Source: Myxococcus eversor (GTDB lineage: Bacteria; Myxococcota; Myxococcia; Myxococcales; Myxococcaceae). Taken from it: DNA of 64,000 bases. Position numbers and translations under genes: made by a program. Below are positions 25,330-35,537 of the stretch, one piece after another. Below the pieces are notes generated by a model that was not told the DNA's origin, did not search any database, and was given only the letters and a program-made list of their open reading frames with translations. The stretch's first letter is position 1. Each line of letters starts with the position of its first letter. Where the stretch lies: positions 186,001 to 250,000 of the forward strand of contig NZ_JAAIXY010000016.1 in assembly GCF_010894455.1 (NCBI RefSeq). The letters run 5' to 3'.

Positions 25330-26709
25330 TCAGTGCGTGGAAGGAGGAGGCGCCGCTCCTCGCGAGGACGATGCGACAGCCGTCACGACCTCCCCATCCC
25401 CCACCAGTATCTGCTCACCACGAGCCATCGGGAGGCGGAGCTGGTCCAGGCGAGGCGTGGGGCCGGTGATGATGCGGGCCGACTTGCTGAACGTCAGATA
25501 CGAGTAGGCCCAGTCGAGCATCACCGCCAGCTTGCTGCGGAAGCCGATGAGGAACATCAGGTGGATGAGGAGCCAGGCCGACCAGGCGAGGAAGCCCGAC
25601 TGCTTGAAGCGACGGAAGGCGATGCCCACCGCGTGGCCGCGGCCAATCACCGCGTAGGAGCCACGGTCCCAATACTTGAATGGCACCATCGGCTGCCCTC
25701 GCAGCCGGCGGAGGATGTTCTGGGCCGCGTGCTTGCCTTCCTGCATCGCCACGGGTGCGAGCCCCGGCACCGGCGTGCCATCCGCCTGCATGAGCGAGGC
25801 GAGGTCTCCCACCACGAAGACCTCTTCGTGCCCCGGCACCGTCAGCTCGGGCGTCACGTTCACCCGGCCCGCGCGGTCCAGTGGCACCCCTAGCGAGCGG
25901 GCCACGGGCGAGGCGGCGACACCGGCGGCCCAGATGACGGTGCGGGCCGCGATGTGCTCCGTGCCGATGTAGACACCCGACTCGTCGATGTTCGTCACCC
26001 GGGCGCCCGTGCGGACTTCCACGCCCAGCTTCTCCAACGTGCGCCGGGCCTTGTCGGCGAGGTCGTCGGGATAGGCGGGCAGGACCTTGCCCAACCCCTC
26101 GATGAGGATGATGCGCGCGTCGCGCGTGTCGATGTTCTTGAAGTCTCCTGGCAAGGAGCTCCGACTTATCTCCGCCAACGAGCCCGCCATCTCCACGCCC
26201 GTGGGCCCGGCTCCGATGATGACGAAGTTGAGCAGCGCCCGGCGGATGGTCGCGTCCGTCTCCCGCTCGGCCATCTCGTAGGCCAAGAGGACGCGGCGCC
26301 GAATCTCCACCGCATCCTCGATGGACTTGAGGCCCGGGGCGAAACGCGCCCAGTGGTCATTGCCGAAGTACGAATGCGTCGCGCCAGTGGCGACGACGAG
26401 GAAGTCGTAGTTCAGCTCACCGTCCGACAGCAGCACCCGCTTGCTCGCGGTGTCCACTCCCGTCACGTCCGCCAGCACCACCGCCACGCCCTTGGGGCCC
26501 AGGAGCGAGCGCAGGGGCGCGGCGATTTCACTGGGGCTCAGCGTCGCCGTGGCCACCTGGTAGAGCAACGGCTGGAAGAGATGATGGTTGTGCCGGTCCA
26601 CCAGCGTGATTCGAACGGGGGCCTTGAGAAGCTGTTGCGCGGCACGGAGCCCGGCGAACCCTCCGCCGAGGATGACCACATGGGGCAGGTCTTCGCGTTG
26701 GGTTTTCAC
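25330..26709 (-). CDS. ndh: Type II NADH dehydrogenase (NDH-2)
   Basis: The 459-residue product is a single-subunit, non-proton-pumping NADH:quinone oxidoreductase. The FAD-binding Rossmann motif is HVVILGGGFAGLRAAQQL near the N-terminus, the NAD motif is FVIIGAGPTGVEMAGSLAE (about residue 165), and the second FAD site is VFVVGDLASLM (about 290). A C-terminal amphipathic/membrane-associated helix pair (FLAWSAWLLIHLMFLIGF) is typical of NDH-2 proteins. The likely start is GTG 26709; the open frame runs much further upstream but without similarity. The ribosome-binding site is weak. It diverges from recA across a 331-bp gap. Confidence 0.92.
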   Translation of the reverse strand: MKTQREDLPHVVILGGGFAGLRAAQQLLKAPVRITLVDRHNHHLFQPLLYQVATATLSPSEIAAPLRSLLGPKGVAVVLADVTGVDTASKRVLLSDGELNYDFLVVATGATHSYFGNDHWARFAPGLKSIEDAVEIRRRVLLAYEMAERETDATIRRALLNFVIIGAGPTGVEMAGSLAEISRSSLPGDFKNIDTRDARIILIEGLGKVLPAYPDDLADKARRTLEKLGVEVRTGARVTNIDESGVYIGTEHIAARTVIWAAGVAASPVARSLGVPLDRAGRVNVTPELTVPGHEEVFVVGDLASLMQADGTPVPGLAPVAMQEGKHAAQNILRRLRGQPMVPFKYWDRGSYAVIGRGHAVGIAFRRFKQSGFLAWSAWLLIHLMFLIGFRSKLAVMLDWAYSYLTFSKSARIITGPTPRLDQLRLPMARGEQILVGDGEVVTAVASSSRGAAPPPSTH

Positions 26710-27040
26710 GAGAAGAAGGTCATGCCGCCCCCTCCAAACTTCAACGCAAAGCGCCGTGTAGCCGGCAGGCAGACAGGCGCTCCCATGCCGCGCGTGGAAG
26801 TCGAAATGATGCCGCTCATGAATTCGAGCTGAGCAGCCTGCTCGGACCGCGAGCCCGCAGCGCGCACCCTCCACCATCCGGGACACCCCGCCGCTCACGC
26901 GGACGCATCGCCGCAGGTGAGTGAGAGGAGAACACACCCCGGCATGCGTGTTGCTCAATCCCACATCGATGCGCTCGTCACCTCCATATGGAGGACACGG
27001 AGCGCAGCACAGACACCAGGACAGGGCGGCGAGGGAGTCG
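26710..27040. other. 331-bp divergent gap between ndh and recA
   Basis: No gene was recognised. It should hold the ndh and recA promoters, but I see no convincing -35/-10 pair for either. The only clear structure is the palindrome at 26977-26998 near recA. A GAGGGAG site precedes the recA ATG. I looked for a myxobacterial LexA-type box (motif ending GTTCAG) and did not find one. Confidence 0.5.
26977..26998. promoter_or_regulatory. Palindrome upstream of recA
   Basis: CCTCCATATGGAGG (26981-26994) is a perfect 14-bp palindrome, flanked by matching GT (26977-26978) and AC (26997-26998) outside a 2-bp mismatch on each side. It ends 46 bp before the recA ATG. It is a good candidate for a dimeric regulator site, but it does not resemble the known SOS box. 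Confidence 0.5.
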
Positions 27041-28065
<1,025 letters not shown>

Positions 28066-28069
<4 letters not shown>

Positions 28070-28569
28070 CCGGCCAGCTCATCCAGGGAGAGGGCCACGG
28101 GATAGCGCCGCTCACCCGCGCGGAGCAGGAGCCCTCCCTCGGGAGCCGCCTCCAGCAACTGGCCCAGTTGGTACTGCGCGTCTCGGGAGAAGCGGGCCTT
28201 GGCCCTCCCCTGCTTCACTCGACACGAGAGGACCCCATCCGGCTCGACGGCCAGGGTGGGGAGGTCCAGCACGTCGGCGGTGCGGTCACTCAGCCGGATG
28301 GACACGCGCTCGTCCGGCGTGACGTCCACGGTCCGCACCTCGTACGCGGCATCCGCCACCTCCACGAAACACCAGTCATTGCCGATGCGGAGCTGGTAGC
28401 GGCCCGTGTCGTCCAGGATGAGGGACGCGTTGAAGAGCTCGATGATTTTCGGATGTTCGATGGGCTCGTCGTCGTGCCACCAGCGCAGGCGGGCATCGAG
28501 GCGGATGCCGCTGTCCTCGCGGGTGTGCCAGCGCTTGCCGGCAGGAGGCTGTCCGGTGGGAGGTTGCAT
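28066..28569 (-). CDS. DUF1285-family protein
   Basis: The 167-residue protein has the two-part beta-rich layout of DUF1285. The N-terminal half runs [20 protein letters not shown] and then [20 protein letters not shown]. The second half carries [19 protein letters not shown], with the family's Asp-Ala pair. DUF1285 proteins have no assigned biochemical role. The gene is convergent with recA, and their stop codons overlap by 4 bp. It is 58 bp after the multi-pass membrane protein gene on the same strand. Confidence 0.75.
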
Positions 28570-28627
28570 GGCCTCTTTCTATCTGCGCGCGGAGCCCGGG
28601 GGATTCAAGCCCTCGGGTTCCGATGGC

Positions 28628-30094
28628 CTACCAGTTCCGGACAAGCTCCGTGTAGCCCCGGAAGGCCACGGCGCCCCAGAAGTTCACCAGCACGCCCAGC
28701 GCCACCGTGCCCAGCACCACGCGCTGACGCAGGGACCAGCCGCCAATGGCGAAGAGCAGCAACAGATAGGGCGTGTAGTCCAGGCTGAAACGGAAGCCGA
28801 ACTGCATGTAACCGGTGTTCTGGTAGAAGAGCCCCGGCAGCGCGCACACGGCCACGGTGAGCCACAGCGGCCAGTGCAGCCGGGGCTTCAGCTTCGGAAT
28901 CAGCAGGAAGACGAGCAGCGGCAACGTCAGCAACAGCGTGAGCCCTCGCGGGTCATAGCCGAGCTTGAGCGGCGTCAGCGACAGCGACGGCCACTTGAGG
29001 AAGGCGGCCTCCAGGTTGCGGCCCAGGTATTGCCAGTGGAAGAGGCCCCACCGGTCGATGTCCACGTTGACGCGGTTGTTGAAGAGGAAGGCGTGGCCAA
29101 ACTCGCTCAACCGGCCGAAGCGATACACGTTGTAGCCAGCGGCCAGCAGCCCCAGGGGCGCGGCACCCAGCGCGAACAAGCCGAGCTTCCGCGCCGCGGG
29201 CTTCCAATTAAGTCCCAGGGCCTTGAGCTGCTCCAGGCGCGGCTCCGGGCCCGGACACAGCGCCTCCAGCACGAAGAAGAGACCCGCGAAGAACAGCGGC
29301 GTGCGCGTGAGCGTCGCCATGGAGAAGAACACCCCAGCCAGCACGGGCCGGTGGGCGCGCAGGGCGTTGCGCACGTAGAGGCAGGTGAGGGCCACGCCCA
29401 TGACCTCGGCGCTGAACCACACCTCGCCCCGAATGGCGCAGTAGAAGAACAACGTGCCGAAGGCGAGCGTGAGCGCGAGCACGACGTTCTCATCGCGGGT
29501 GCGCGCCGTCTCGCCCTCCTTCGCCAGGAAGCGCAGCAGCGAATAGAAGAGCGCCACCGCCAACGCGCCGACGATGACGCCGAACGACGTGTCGTTGAAC
29601 TGGTAGCCGTGCAGCGCGACGAAGGGCAGCATCGCCACTGCGGGGAAGGACGGGAAGCTCACGAACCAGCGGTCATCCGGAAGAGGCCGGCCCTCACAAC
29701 GGACCTTCTCGCCACCGACCCGACGCACACAGGCCCAGTCCTCCAGGTTGGGAAGCACCTGGGGGTCCACGTCCAGCCGCCCCTCCAACCACGACTGGGC
29801 CTGATAGATGAAGTGCGGCGCCGCGCTCTGTCGCAGGAAGCGCTGGGAGCTGAAGCTCGAGAGCACCAGGAAGGCCACCACGAACAGCAACACCTCCACG
29901 CGGTAGGCGGCGAACCACACGCGAAGGATGGCGCCGGGCGCGCTCACCTGCCGCGCGGGCGCGTTCGGAGTGGGCGGGGCGTTGGACTCCGGAGGCGACT
30001 CGGCAGCGGGGGTGACCGACACCTCGGGGACTGGAGCCGTGACGCCGGGCTCGGGAGTGGAGGGCTCGGGGCGCTTGGACTTGGAGCGGCTCAT
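28628..30094 (-). CDS. Multi-pass membrane protein (glycosyltransferase/dolichol-mannosyltransferase-like topology)
   Basis: The 488-residue product has a Ser/Pro-rich cytoplasmic N-terminus (about residues 1-50) and roughly ten hydrophobic helices: VEVLLFVVAFLVLSSF, PAVAMLPFVALHGY, VIVGALAVALFYSLL, then LLTLPLLVFLLIPKLK. The first loop holds APHFIYQAQSWLEGRLDV. This topology, with a long extracytoplasmic first loop, is common in GT-C/PMT-like membrane glycosyltransferases, but no catalytic signature is certain. The start codon overlaps the cinA stop by 4 bp (ATGA), so the two are translationally coupled. Confidence 0.75.
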   Translation of the reverse strand: MSRSKSKRPEPSTPEPGVTAPVPEVSVTPAAESPPESNAPPTPNAPARQVSAPGAILRVWFAAYRVEVLLFVVAFLVLSSFSSQRFLRQSAAPHFIYQAQSWLEGRLDVDPQVLPNLEDWACVRRVGGEKVRCEGRPLPDDRWFVSFPSFPAVAMLPFVALHGYQFNDTSFGVIVGALAVALFYSLLRFLAKEGETARTRDENVVLALTLAFGTLFFYCAIRGEVWFSAEVMGVALTCLYVRNALRAHRPVLAGVFFSMATLTRTPLFFAGLFFVLEALCPGPEPRLEQLKALGLNWKPAARKLGLFALGAAPLGLLAAGYNVYRFGRLSEFGHAFLFNNRVNVDIDRWGLFHWQYLGRNLEAAFLKWPSLSLTPLKLGYDPRGLTLLLTLPLLVFLLIPKLKPRLHWPLWLTVAVCALPGLFYQNTGYMQFGFRFSLDYTPYLLLLFAIGGWSLRQRVVLGTVALGVLVNFWGAVAFRGYTELVRNW

Positions 30095-31356
30095 GGGTGG
30101 GCGGCGGCGGACAGCAGGTGCTGCCGCAGCATCTCCAGCGTGTGGGAGGCAGCGAAGAGGCGCACGCGCTCTCGGTCTCCGGAAAAGGACATGCGCTCAC
30201 ACCGCGTCGCCAGGTCCGGGCCCGCGAGCGCGCAGTACACCGTGCCCACCGGGTCCTCGGCGGTTCCTCCTCCGGGCCCCGCATACCCCGTCACCGACAG
30301 GCCATACGTGGTGCCACAGGCGGCACGCACTCCTTCGGCCATCGCGATGGCCGTCTGGGAGGACACGGCGGAATGACGCTCGAGCACCTCGGGTGGAACC
30401 CCCACCCATGCGGACTTCATCTTCTCCGAATAGACCACCGCGCCCCCGACGAAGACGGTGCTGGCTCCCGCCACCGCCGTGAGCCGCTGGGCGATGAGGC
30501 CCCCCGTGCAGCTCTCCGCCGTCGCCAGCGTGGCACCCGCCCGGCCCAACATGCCCAGCAGCACCGGCGCATACTCCTCCGCATCCGCGCCGAAGACTCG
30601 CGCGCCCAGCACCCGTCGGCACTCGACCTCGGCGGCCGCCAGCGCCGCGTCGGCCTCGGCCTGCGAGGGGGCCTCCGCCATCAACTTGAGGTGGTTCTCC
30701 GGGGCGTGCGTGCGGAAGCCGAACACCACCCGGGGATGGCTCGGAGCCAGGGGCGCGACGGCGAGGTCCAGCTCCGACTCGGGAAGCCCCACCGTGCGCA
30801 GCAGGCGGAAGGAACGGAACACGCGGCCGGGGCTCGCCTCCAGCTCCGCCTGGATGCGCGGCAGGACCTCGCCCTCCAGCAGGGCACGGTACTCGCGTGG
30901 CACACCGGGCAGGAAGAACAGGCGACAGCGCCCCAGGGTGAGGACGACGAGCGGCGCGGAGCCCGCCGGGTTGCGCACCGGCTCGGAGCCCCGGGGGATG
31001 CGGGCCATGCGCAGAGCGCTCGGGTTGATAGGGAGGCCGCGAGCCGCGTAGCGCTCTTGCAGCCACCCGAGCACCCTCGCGTCTTCCTCGAGCGGTACGC
31101 CCGCGGCGGCGGCGGCGCACTCCAGGGTGAAGTCGTCCGCCGTGGGCCCCAGACCGCCGGAGACCACCACCACTTCGGCCCGGGACGACGCCTCCAGCAA
31201 CGCCTGGGTGATGTCGGGACGGACGTCGCCCACCAACACCACCCGCTCCACCTTGATGCCCAGGTCGAAGAGCCGGGCTTCCAGCCAGGTGCTGTTCGTA
31301 TCCGTGATGAGGCCGGTGACCAGCTCGTCACCAGTGCACAGCAGCTCGACGCGCAT
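30091..31356 (-). CDS. cinA: CinA: competence/damage-inducible protein, nicotinamide-nucleotide amidohydrolase
   Basis: The 421-residue protein is the full two-domain CinA. An N-terminal MoCF/COG1058 domain begins MRVELLCTGDELVTGLITDT and has VVVSGGLGPTADDFT (about residues 62-76). The C-terminal amidohydrolase domain has the Ser-containing TAESCTGGLIAQRL (about 278) and GGAVVYSEKMK. The C-terminal domain deamidates NMN to recycle pyridine nucleotides; in streptococci cinA is co-transcribed with recA. Here recA is about 2 kb away on the opposite strand. It overlaps the following gene by 4 bp. Confidence 0.95.
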   Translation of the reverse strand: MRVELLCTGDELVTGLITDTNSTWLEARLFDLGIKVERVVLVGDVRPDITQALLEASSRAEVVVVSGGLGPTADDFTLECAAAAAGVPLEEDARVLGWLQERYAARGLPINPSALRMARIPRGSEPVRNPAGSAPLVVLTLGRCRLFFLPGVPREYRALLEGEVLPRIQAELEASPGRVFRSFRLLRTVGLPESELDLAVAPLAPSHPRVVFGFRTHAPENHLKLMAEAPSQAEADAALAAAEVECRRVLGARVFGADAEEYAPVLLGMLGRAGATLATAESCTGGLIAQRLTAVAGASTVFVGGAVVYSEKMKSAWVGVPPEVLERHSAVSSQTAIAMAEGVRAACGTTYGLSVTGYAGPGGGTAEDPVGTVYCALAGPDLATRCERMSFSGDRERVRLFAASHTLEMLRQHLLSAAAHP

Positions 31357-31521
31357 GGGCCGCGCATCCTAGCGGCAGCCGCCGGCCACGGCACGGACGG
31401 AAGCGCCTCCGTGGCTCGCTCACCCGCCAGGGCCCCGGCCGAACGACAGTCTCCCCGCTGCCTGGGCCTGGCGCCCCTTCCGTCAGGAAGAGCACGGCTC
31501 ACGCGAAGACGCGAGGTGGGC

Positions 31522-31552
31522 AGAGGGGCGGAGGAGCCGGTTCAGCCCCTCT
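31522..31552 (-). terminator. Hairpin after pssA
   Basis: AGAGGGGC (31522-31529) and GCCCCTCT (31545-31552) form a perfect 8-bp stem around a 15-nt loop. It begins 9 bp beyond the pssA stop, in the 204-bp space before cinA. There is no clear T tract, so termination is likely partial. Confidence 0.45.
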
Positions 31553-31560
31553 CGCATCGG

Positions 31561-32424
31561 TCAGAGGAAGGCGGGCCCGTCGTTGCCAGGGCCGGTGCCG
31601 TCGTCCTCGGCCTCTTCGTCGTCATCCTCGTCGTCGATGACGGTCGCCACGGCGGCGGAGCCAGCCGCCACCTTGCGCGCCGCCAGATGCGTGCGCACCT
31701 GCACCGCGGACTCCACCAACCCGAGCGCGAGGTACGCACCACAGAAGGCCACGAGCAGCCACGCGGGATGGTACTGCGTCGCGATGGCCACGCCGCCCAC
31801 CACCATCAGCGTGAACACGGCCGCGCTCTTCCGGCTGGGGTGGGTGTCCTTGAAGGTGCGGTAGCGCACCGTCGACACCATCAGCAGCGAGAGACCGACC
31901 ACCGCCACCGCCACGGGGACGTAGGCCGCCTCATGCAGCGGCGCGCCTCGCGAGGCCGCGTGGTGGGAGATGATGACCGAGACGAGCATGCCCGCGGCCA
32001 GCGGAATCGGCAGACCCACGAAGAAGCGCCCACCACCGCCGTGGGGATTGCGCGCCGCCAGCACGTTGAAGCGCGCCAACCGCAGCGCGCCACAGGCGGC
32101 GAACGCGAACGAGATGAACAGCCCCGCGAAGCCCAGCGGCGCCAACGCCCACTTGTAGACCAACAGCGCCGGAGCCGCTCCGAACGAGACGACGTCCGCG
32201 AGACTGTCGAGCTGCACACCGAAGTCGCTCTGCGTCTTCGTCAACCGGGCAACGCGACCGTCGACCCCGTCGAAGAACATCGCGAAGAAGATGGCCAGTG
32301 CGGCCTGATACAGCTGGACAGGCCCTGCTTCACCCGTGCACAGCGTGATGGCATAGAAGCCACAGAAGATGGACGTGACAGTGAAGAGGTTCGGCAGCAC
32401 GAACATCAATTTCCGTAACTTCAT
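31561..32424 (-). CDS. pssA: CDP-diacylglycerol-serine O-phosphatidyltransferase
   Basis: PssA makes phosphatidylserine from CDP-diacylglycerol and serine, the precursor of phosphatidylethanolamine. The 287-residue membrane protein has eight or so hydrophobic segments and the exact CDP-alcohol phosphotransferase motif DGx2ARx8Gx3Dx3D: DGRVARLTKTQSDFGVQLD then SLAD (about residues 55-77). An acidic, low-complexity C-terminal tail (DDEDDDEEAED) follows. It is followed by a hairpin and then cinA. Confidence 0.93.
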   Translation of the reverse strand: MKLRKLMFVLPNLFTVTSIFCGFYAITLCTGEAGPVQLYQAALAIFFAMFFDGVDGRVARLTKTQSDFGVQLDSLADVVSFGAAPALLVYKWALAPLGFAGLFISFAFAACGALRLARFNVLAARNPHGGGGRFFVGLPIPLAAGMLVSVIISHHAASRGAPLHEAAYVPVAVAVVGLSLLMVSTVRYRTFKDTHPSRKSAAVFTLMVVGGVAIATQYHPAWLLVAFCGAYLALGLVESAVQVRTHLAARKVAAGSAAVATVIDDEDDDEEAEDDGTGPGNDGPAFL

Positions 32425-32543
32425 CGCTCCCTCGAATTCCTCTGATGCCCGTGAGTTCCTGGCAACAGGACGGCGGGTGAACGAACCTTAGCAGGGTTTT
32501 ATTCGAGGCACCGTCAGACCAAGGGGTCGGCAAGGAGGACAAG

Positions 32544-33668
32544 ATGGGAGACTGGCGGTGGGTCGTGTGGGTGCTGGTCGCCAGCCTCATCGTCGTTCTG
32601 GGCAATGTCCTGTGGGTGGCGCTGGTCCGACGGTGGTACCGGCTCAAGACTCCGCTGCCCCAGGCCTTCAAGGCGAGGTGCGCGGATGGGTGGGAGCTGG
32701 CGGTCCATGCCCGGCGCGCGCCCGTGAGGCGCTTCGAGGAGCCGGTGCTGCTGTGCCATGGACTGGCCGCCAACCGGTACACGTTCGACTTCGAGCCTCC
32801 CTATTCCGTCGCCCACTACCTGGCCGAGGCGGGCTTCGACTGCTTCAGCGTCGAGTGGCGAGGCACGGGGCACTCGCGCATGCCCCCCCGGGGACGTCGG
32901 TACACGGACTTCACCATCGATGACCACATCCTCCAGGACGGCCCCGCACTGCTGGAGCTGGCCCTGAAGGAGACGGGGGCGAAGCGGGCCTTCTGGCTTG
33001 GCCATTCACTGGGAGGGCTGGTGGGGTATGGCCTGGCGCAGGGTCCTGAAGGAGCGAAGCTGGCGGGACTGCTCACGCTCGGCGCGCCCGTGCACTTCAA
33101 GTCGGAGCCCTTCCTGCGCACGCTCATCTCACTGGGTGTCCGCGCGGCGTGGCCCGCACGCTTCCGGCAGGAGTGGATGAGCGCCAGCCTGGCGCCGTTC
33201 CTCGGGTACGTGACACTCCCGCTGTCGGACCTCGTGGTGAACCCCCAGCACATCCCTCCGCGCATCCAGCGGCAGGTCTACGCGAACATGATGTCGTCGA
33301 TGAGTCGCAAGGTGCTGCTCCAGTTCCAGGACTGGATTGAGCACGATGCGTTCCGCTCGTTCGACCGCACCCGCGACTGGCGCGCCGGCATCTCCCGCCT
33401 CCAGCTCCCCATCCTCGTCATGGGCGGGAGCGCGGACCGGCTGGCCACCGCGGAGAATGTGGAGAGCCAGTTCGCCCTCGTCACCGCCGAGGACCGCACG
33501 CTGCACGTGTTCGGCAAGGACCGGGGCGATGCGCTGGACTACGGGCACGGCGACCTCGTGTTCGGCAGCGGTGCGCCAAAGGAGGTCTATCCCATCATCC
33601 GTGAGTGGCTGGAGAAGCACGCGACGCCCCTGGAGTCCGCAGCCCCCGCGCCTCCACCTCCTCCGTAG
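32544..33668 (+). CDS. Alpha/beta hydrolase
   Basis: The 374-residue product has one N-terminal membrane helix (about residues 5-28), so it is probably anchored with the domain on one face. The alpha/beta hydrolase fold shows the oxyanion segment LLCHGLAAN (about 69), the nucleophile elbow GHSLGG (about 152-157), the Asp in GGSADRL (about 295) and the His in YGHGDLVFG (about 335). It is closest in style to PhaC/PHB-depolymerase-like or serine esterase proteins; the substrate is unknown. The last residues are poly-Pro. Its stop codon abuts the stop of the convergent beta-helix gene. Confidence 0.85.
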   Translation: MGDWRWVVWVLVASLIVVLGNVLWVALVRRWYRLKTPLPQAFKARCADGWELAVHARRAPVRRFEEPVLLCHGLAANRYTFDFEPPYSVAHYLAEAGFDCFSVEWRGTGHSRMPPRGRRYTDFTIDDHILQDGPALLELALKETGAKRAFWLGHSLGGLVGYGLAQGPEGAKLAGLLTLGAPVHFKSEPFLRTLISLGVRAAWPARFRQEWMSASLAPFLGYVTLPLSDLVVNPQHIPPRIQRQVYANMMSSMSRKVLLQFQDWIEHDAFRSFDRTRDWRAGISRLQLPILVMGGSADRLATAENVESQFALVTAEDRTLHVFGKDRGDALDYGHGDLVFGSGAPKEVYPIIREWLEKHATPLESAAPAPPPPP

Positions 33669-35210
33669 TCAGCGCGGAGCGGGGCCCGGCTCGGCGAATC
33701 GCTCCACGCACGCGGCCTCTTCGCCTCGCCTGTCCTCCGCGCGGATGCGGCCCAGGCGCACCCGGGTGACTCCCGTGCACTCGGCCCAGAGCAAGCCCTG
33801 TCGGCTTCCCCGAGCGTGGAGCGCGTCCACTCGCAGGTCGCCTTCGCCCATCGCGGCCAATACCGTCTCCCCGCTGTCTCGCGCTTCCACTCCCGTGGCA
33901 TCCAGCGTCGCGAGCGTGTCCACCATCAGCGCCGCCTGTCCGCAACGCTCCAGCTCCGCATCTCGCAGGAGCACTCGCGCGTTCTGCGCCGCGAGGACAC
34001 AGACCCCCGTGGTGTGTCGAATCACCACGCCCTCCACGTCCGCGCGAACCTGACGCAGGTGCAGCCCGTCGCCCGTGACTCCGTCCGCCGAGCGCACGCC
34101 CACCACGGTTGCATCCCTGAGCCTCAAGCTTCCGCCGACCGCCACCACGCCGTACTCGGCGGCGCCCTCCACATGGAGTCGCCGCACGTCCACGTCCGAG
34201 GTCGTGAGCTGAAGCGCGCCGTGGCTGCCACTGCCGCGCACCACGATGTCCTCCAGCAGGACACCTCGCGAAGCGACCACGCCCAGTCCCGCCCGCTCCG
34301 CGCCCACGGAGAGCAGGCCATGGACTTCGAGCCGCGCACGCATCGCGGAGACCGCGAGCTCGTGCCCCAGCACTCGCACGTCCCGCATCACCAGATTGCC
34401 TTCCACCACCGAGAACGCCGCGCCTCGGCCCCCTTCCGCTCCGGCGCGGCGAACCTCCGCGTGCCCCCCATCCATCCCCACCGCTGTCACCGGACCCGAG
34501 AAGCGCAGGTCCTCGAGCAGGGCCTGGGACTCGGCGCCTCGGAGTCGTACCGCTCGACGAAACGGCCCCGTGAAGGACGTTCCTCGCAGCCAGGTGCTTC
34601 TGGGCGGTGATGGGGATGGCGCGTCTTCGGGCGCCTCGAGCAGGACTCCCACGGTCTCGGAAACGGAGGCCTCGAAGCGCGCGTCCACGGCCTCGAACCT
34701 TCCGGAGTTGACCCGCACCGCGCCCTGGCGCTGGCCGCTGAAGCCCACCTTCTCCACGGAGACCCGCACACTCCCCGCCACCTCCAGGCCCCAGGTTCCT
34801 CCCCTGACCTCCAGGTTCCGAAGGAGCACTCCGTCCACCCCTGGGTTCCCGGGTGACCCACCTGTAGGTCCGGCGGCCCGCAGGACCGTGCCCTCGGGCC
34901 CTTCCACCAGGAGGACCGTGGCGGGTCCCTCGCCCTCCAACCGGACGTCCGCTGGCAGTGTAAAGGGCCCTCGGTACTCCCCCGCCGCCAGGTGCACCGT
35001 CAGCGGCCCCGGCCGGGCCAGCGCCTCCGCCAAGGACCTCAAGGGCCGCTCGCGAGCTCCGTCCCCCGGCCGCCACCACGCCGCGTCCACCCATACCTCG
35101 GCGCGGATCCCCCCCCGACCCTGGGGGGAACTCGCGGCACCAGAGGGCCCCGGGCCCCGGCAGCCGCCCAGCAGCAGGATCATCAACGTTGGAAACGTTC
35201 GGAAGCGCAC
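33669..35210 (-). CDS. Right-handed parallel beta-helix lipoprotein
   Basis: From GTG 35210 the 513-residue product has a short lipoprotein signal, VRFRTFPTLMILLLGGC, with lipobox LGGC at residue 17. An in-frame ATG at 35252 would add 14 residues but has no ribosome-binding site. The rest is a right-handed beta-helix: regular steps of 20-25 residues with alternating hydrophobic positions (for example DVRRLHVEGAAEYGVVAVGG and LRLRDATVVGVRSADGVTG). An early DUF1565-like WVDAAWWRPGDGARERPLRS is present. Such proteins often bind or cleave polysaccharides, but no catalytic Asp cluster was recognised. The 3' ends of this gene and the alpha/beta hydrolase are contiguous. Confidence 0.82.
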   Translation of the reverse strand: MRFRTFPTLMILLLGGCRGPGPSGAASSPQGRGGIRAEVWVDAAWWRPGDGARERPLRSLAEALARPGPLTVHLAAGEYRGPFTLPADVRLEGEGPATVLLVEGPEGTVLRAAGPTGGSPGNPGVDGVLLRNLEVRGGTWGLEVAGSVRVSVEKVGFSGQRQGAVRVNSGRFEAVDARFEASVSETVGVLLEAPEDAPSPSPPRSTWLRGTSFTGPFRRAVRLRGAESQALLEDLRFSGPVTAVGMDGGHAEVRRAGAEGGRGAAFSVVEGNLVMRDVRVLGHELAVSAMRARLEVHGLLSVGAERAGLGVVASRGVLLEDIVVRGSGSHGALQLTTSDVDVRRLHVEGAAEYGVVAVGGSLRLRDATVVGVRSADGVTGDGLHLRQVRADVEGVVIRHTTGVCVLAAQNARVLLRDAELERCGQAALMVDTLATLDATGVEARDSGETVLAAMGEGDLRVDALHARGSRQGLLWAECTGVTRVRLGRIRAEDRRGEEAACVERFAEPGPAPR

Positions 35211-35537
35211 GCAGGCGGAAACCCTAGTCCATTCCCGCCCACCCCGGCCCATGCGCGATCAGCAACACACGCCAAGTGATCGAAATCCCAAAGACTTTCT
35301 TCCAATCGCGATCAACCCAATTGTTTTCGCCGTGATGATTCCACACGGTGTGTCGGTGTCTCGGGCGCGGATTTCTCCCTCTGTCTACGCCCGGTGTTTC
35401 ATCGAGCCAACTTTTCGTCCGGAGGCCGATTTTCCGGCCTCGGAACGCGGTCAGCATTGACAGGGAAAAGAGCGATTTGTTACCACCGGTTGGCTTACGC
35501 GCAATCAAGGCCAGACAACGCAGGACGGAGGGGCGTA
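35211..35537. other. AT-richer 327-bp gap before the HU gene
   Basis: This divergent region is visibly lower in GC than its surroundings. It contains the HU promoter candidate and an inverted repeat (GAGGCCG 35422-35428 with CGGCCTC 35435-35441, 6-nt loop) 15 bp before the -35. No gene was recognised here. Confidence 0.6.
35457..35486 (+). promoter_or_regulatory. Candidate promoter of the HU gene
   Basis: A perfect -35 TTGACA (35457-35462) is followed at 17-18 bp by TTACCA/TACCAC (35480-35486), a weak -10. The predicted leader is about 45 nt. A GGAGGGG ribosome-binding site (35527-35533) lies 5 bp before the ATG at 35538. Confidence 0.45.

Noticed and set aside
26821-27040. LexA-type SOS box upstream of recA
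   Set aside because: The expected half ending in GTTCAG was not found; the closest sequence near 26944-26958 does not match.
26921-27040. Extended RecA start at ATG 26921
   Set aside because: The extra 40 residues do not resemble any RecA, while ATG 27041 has a GAGGGAG site and the usual N-terminus.
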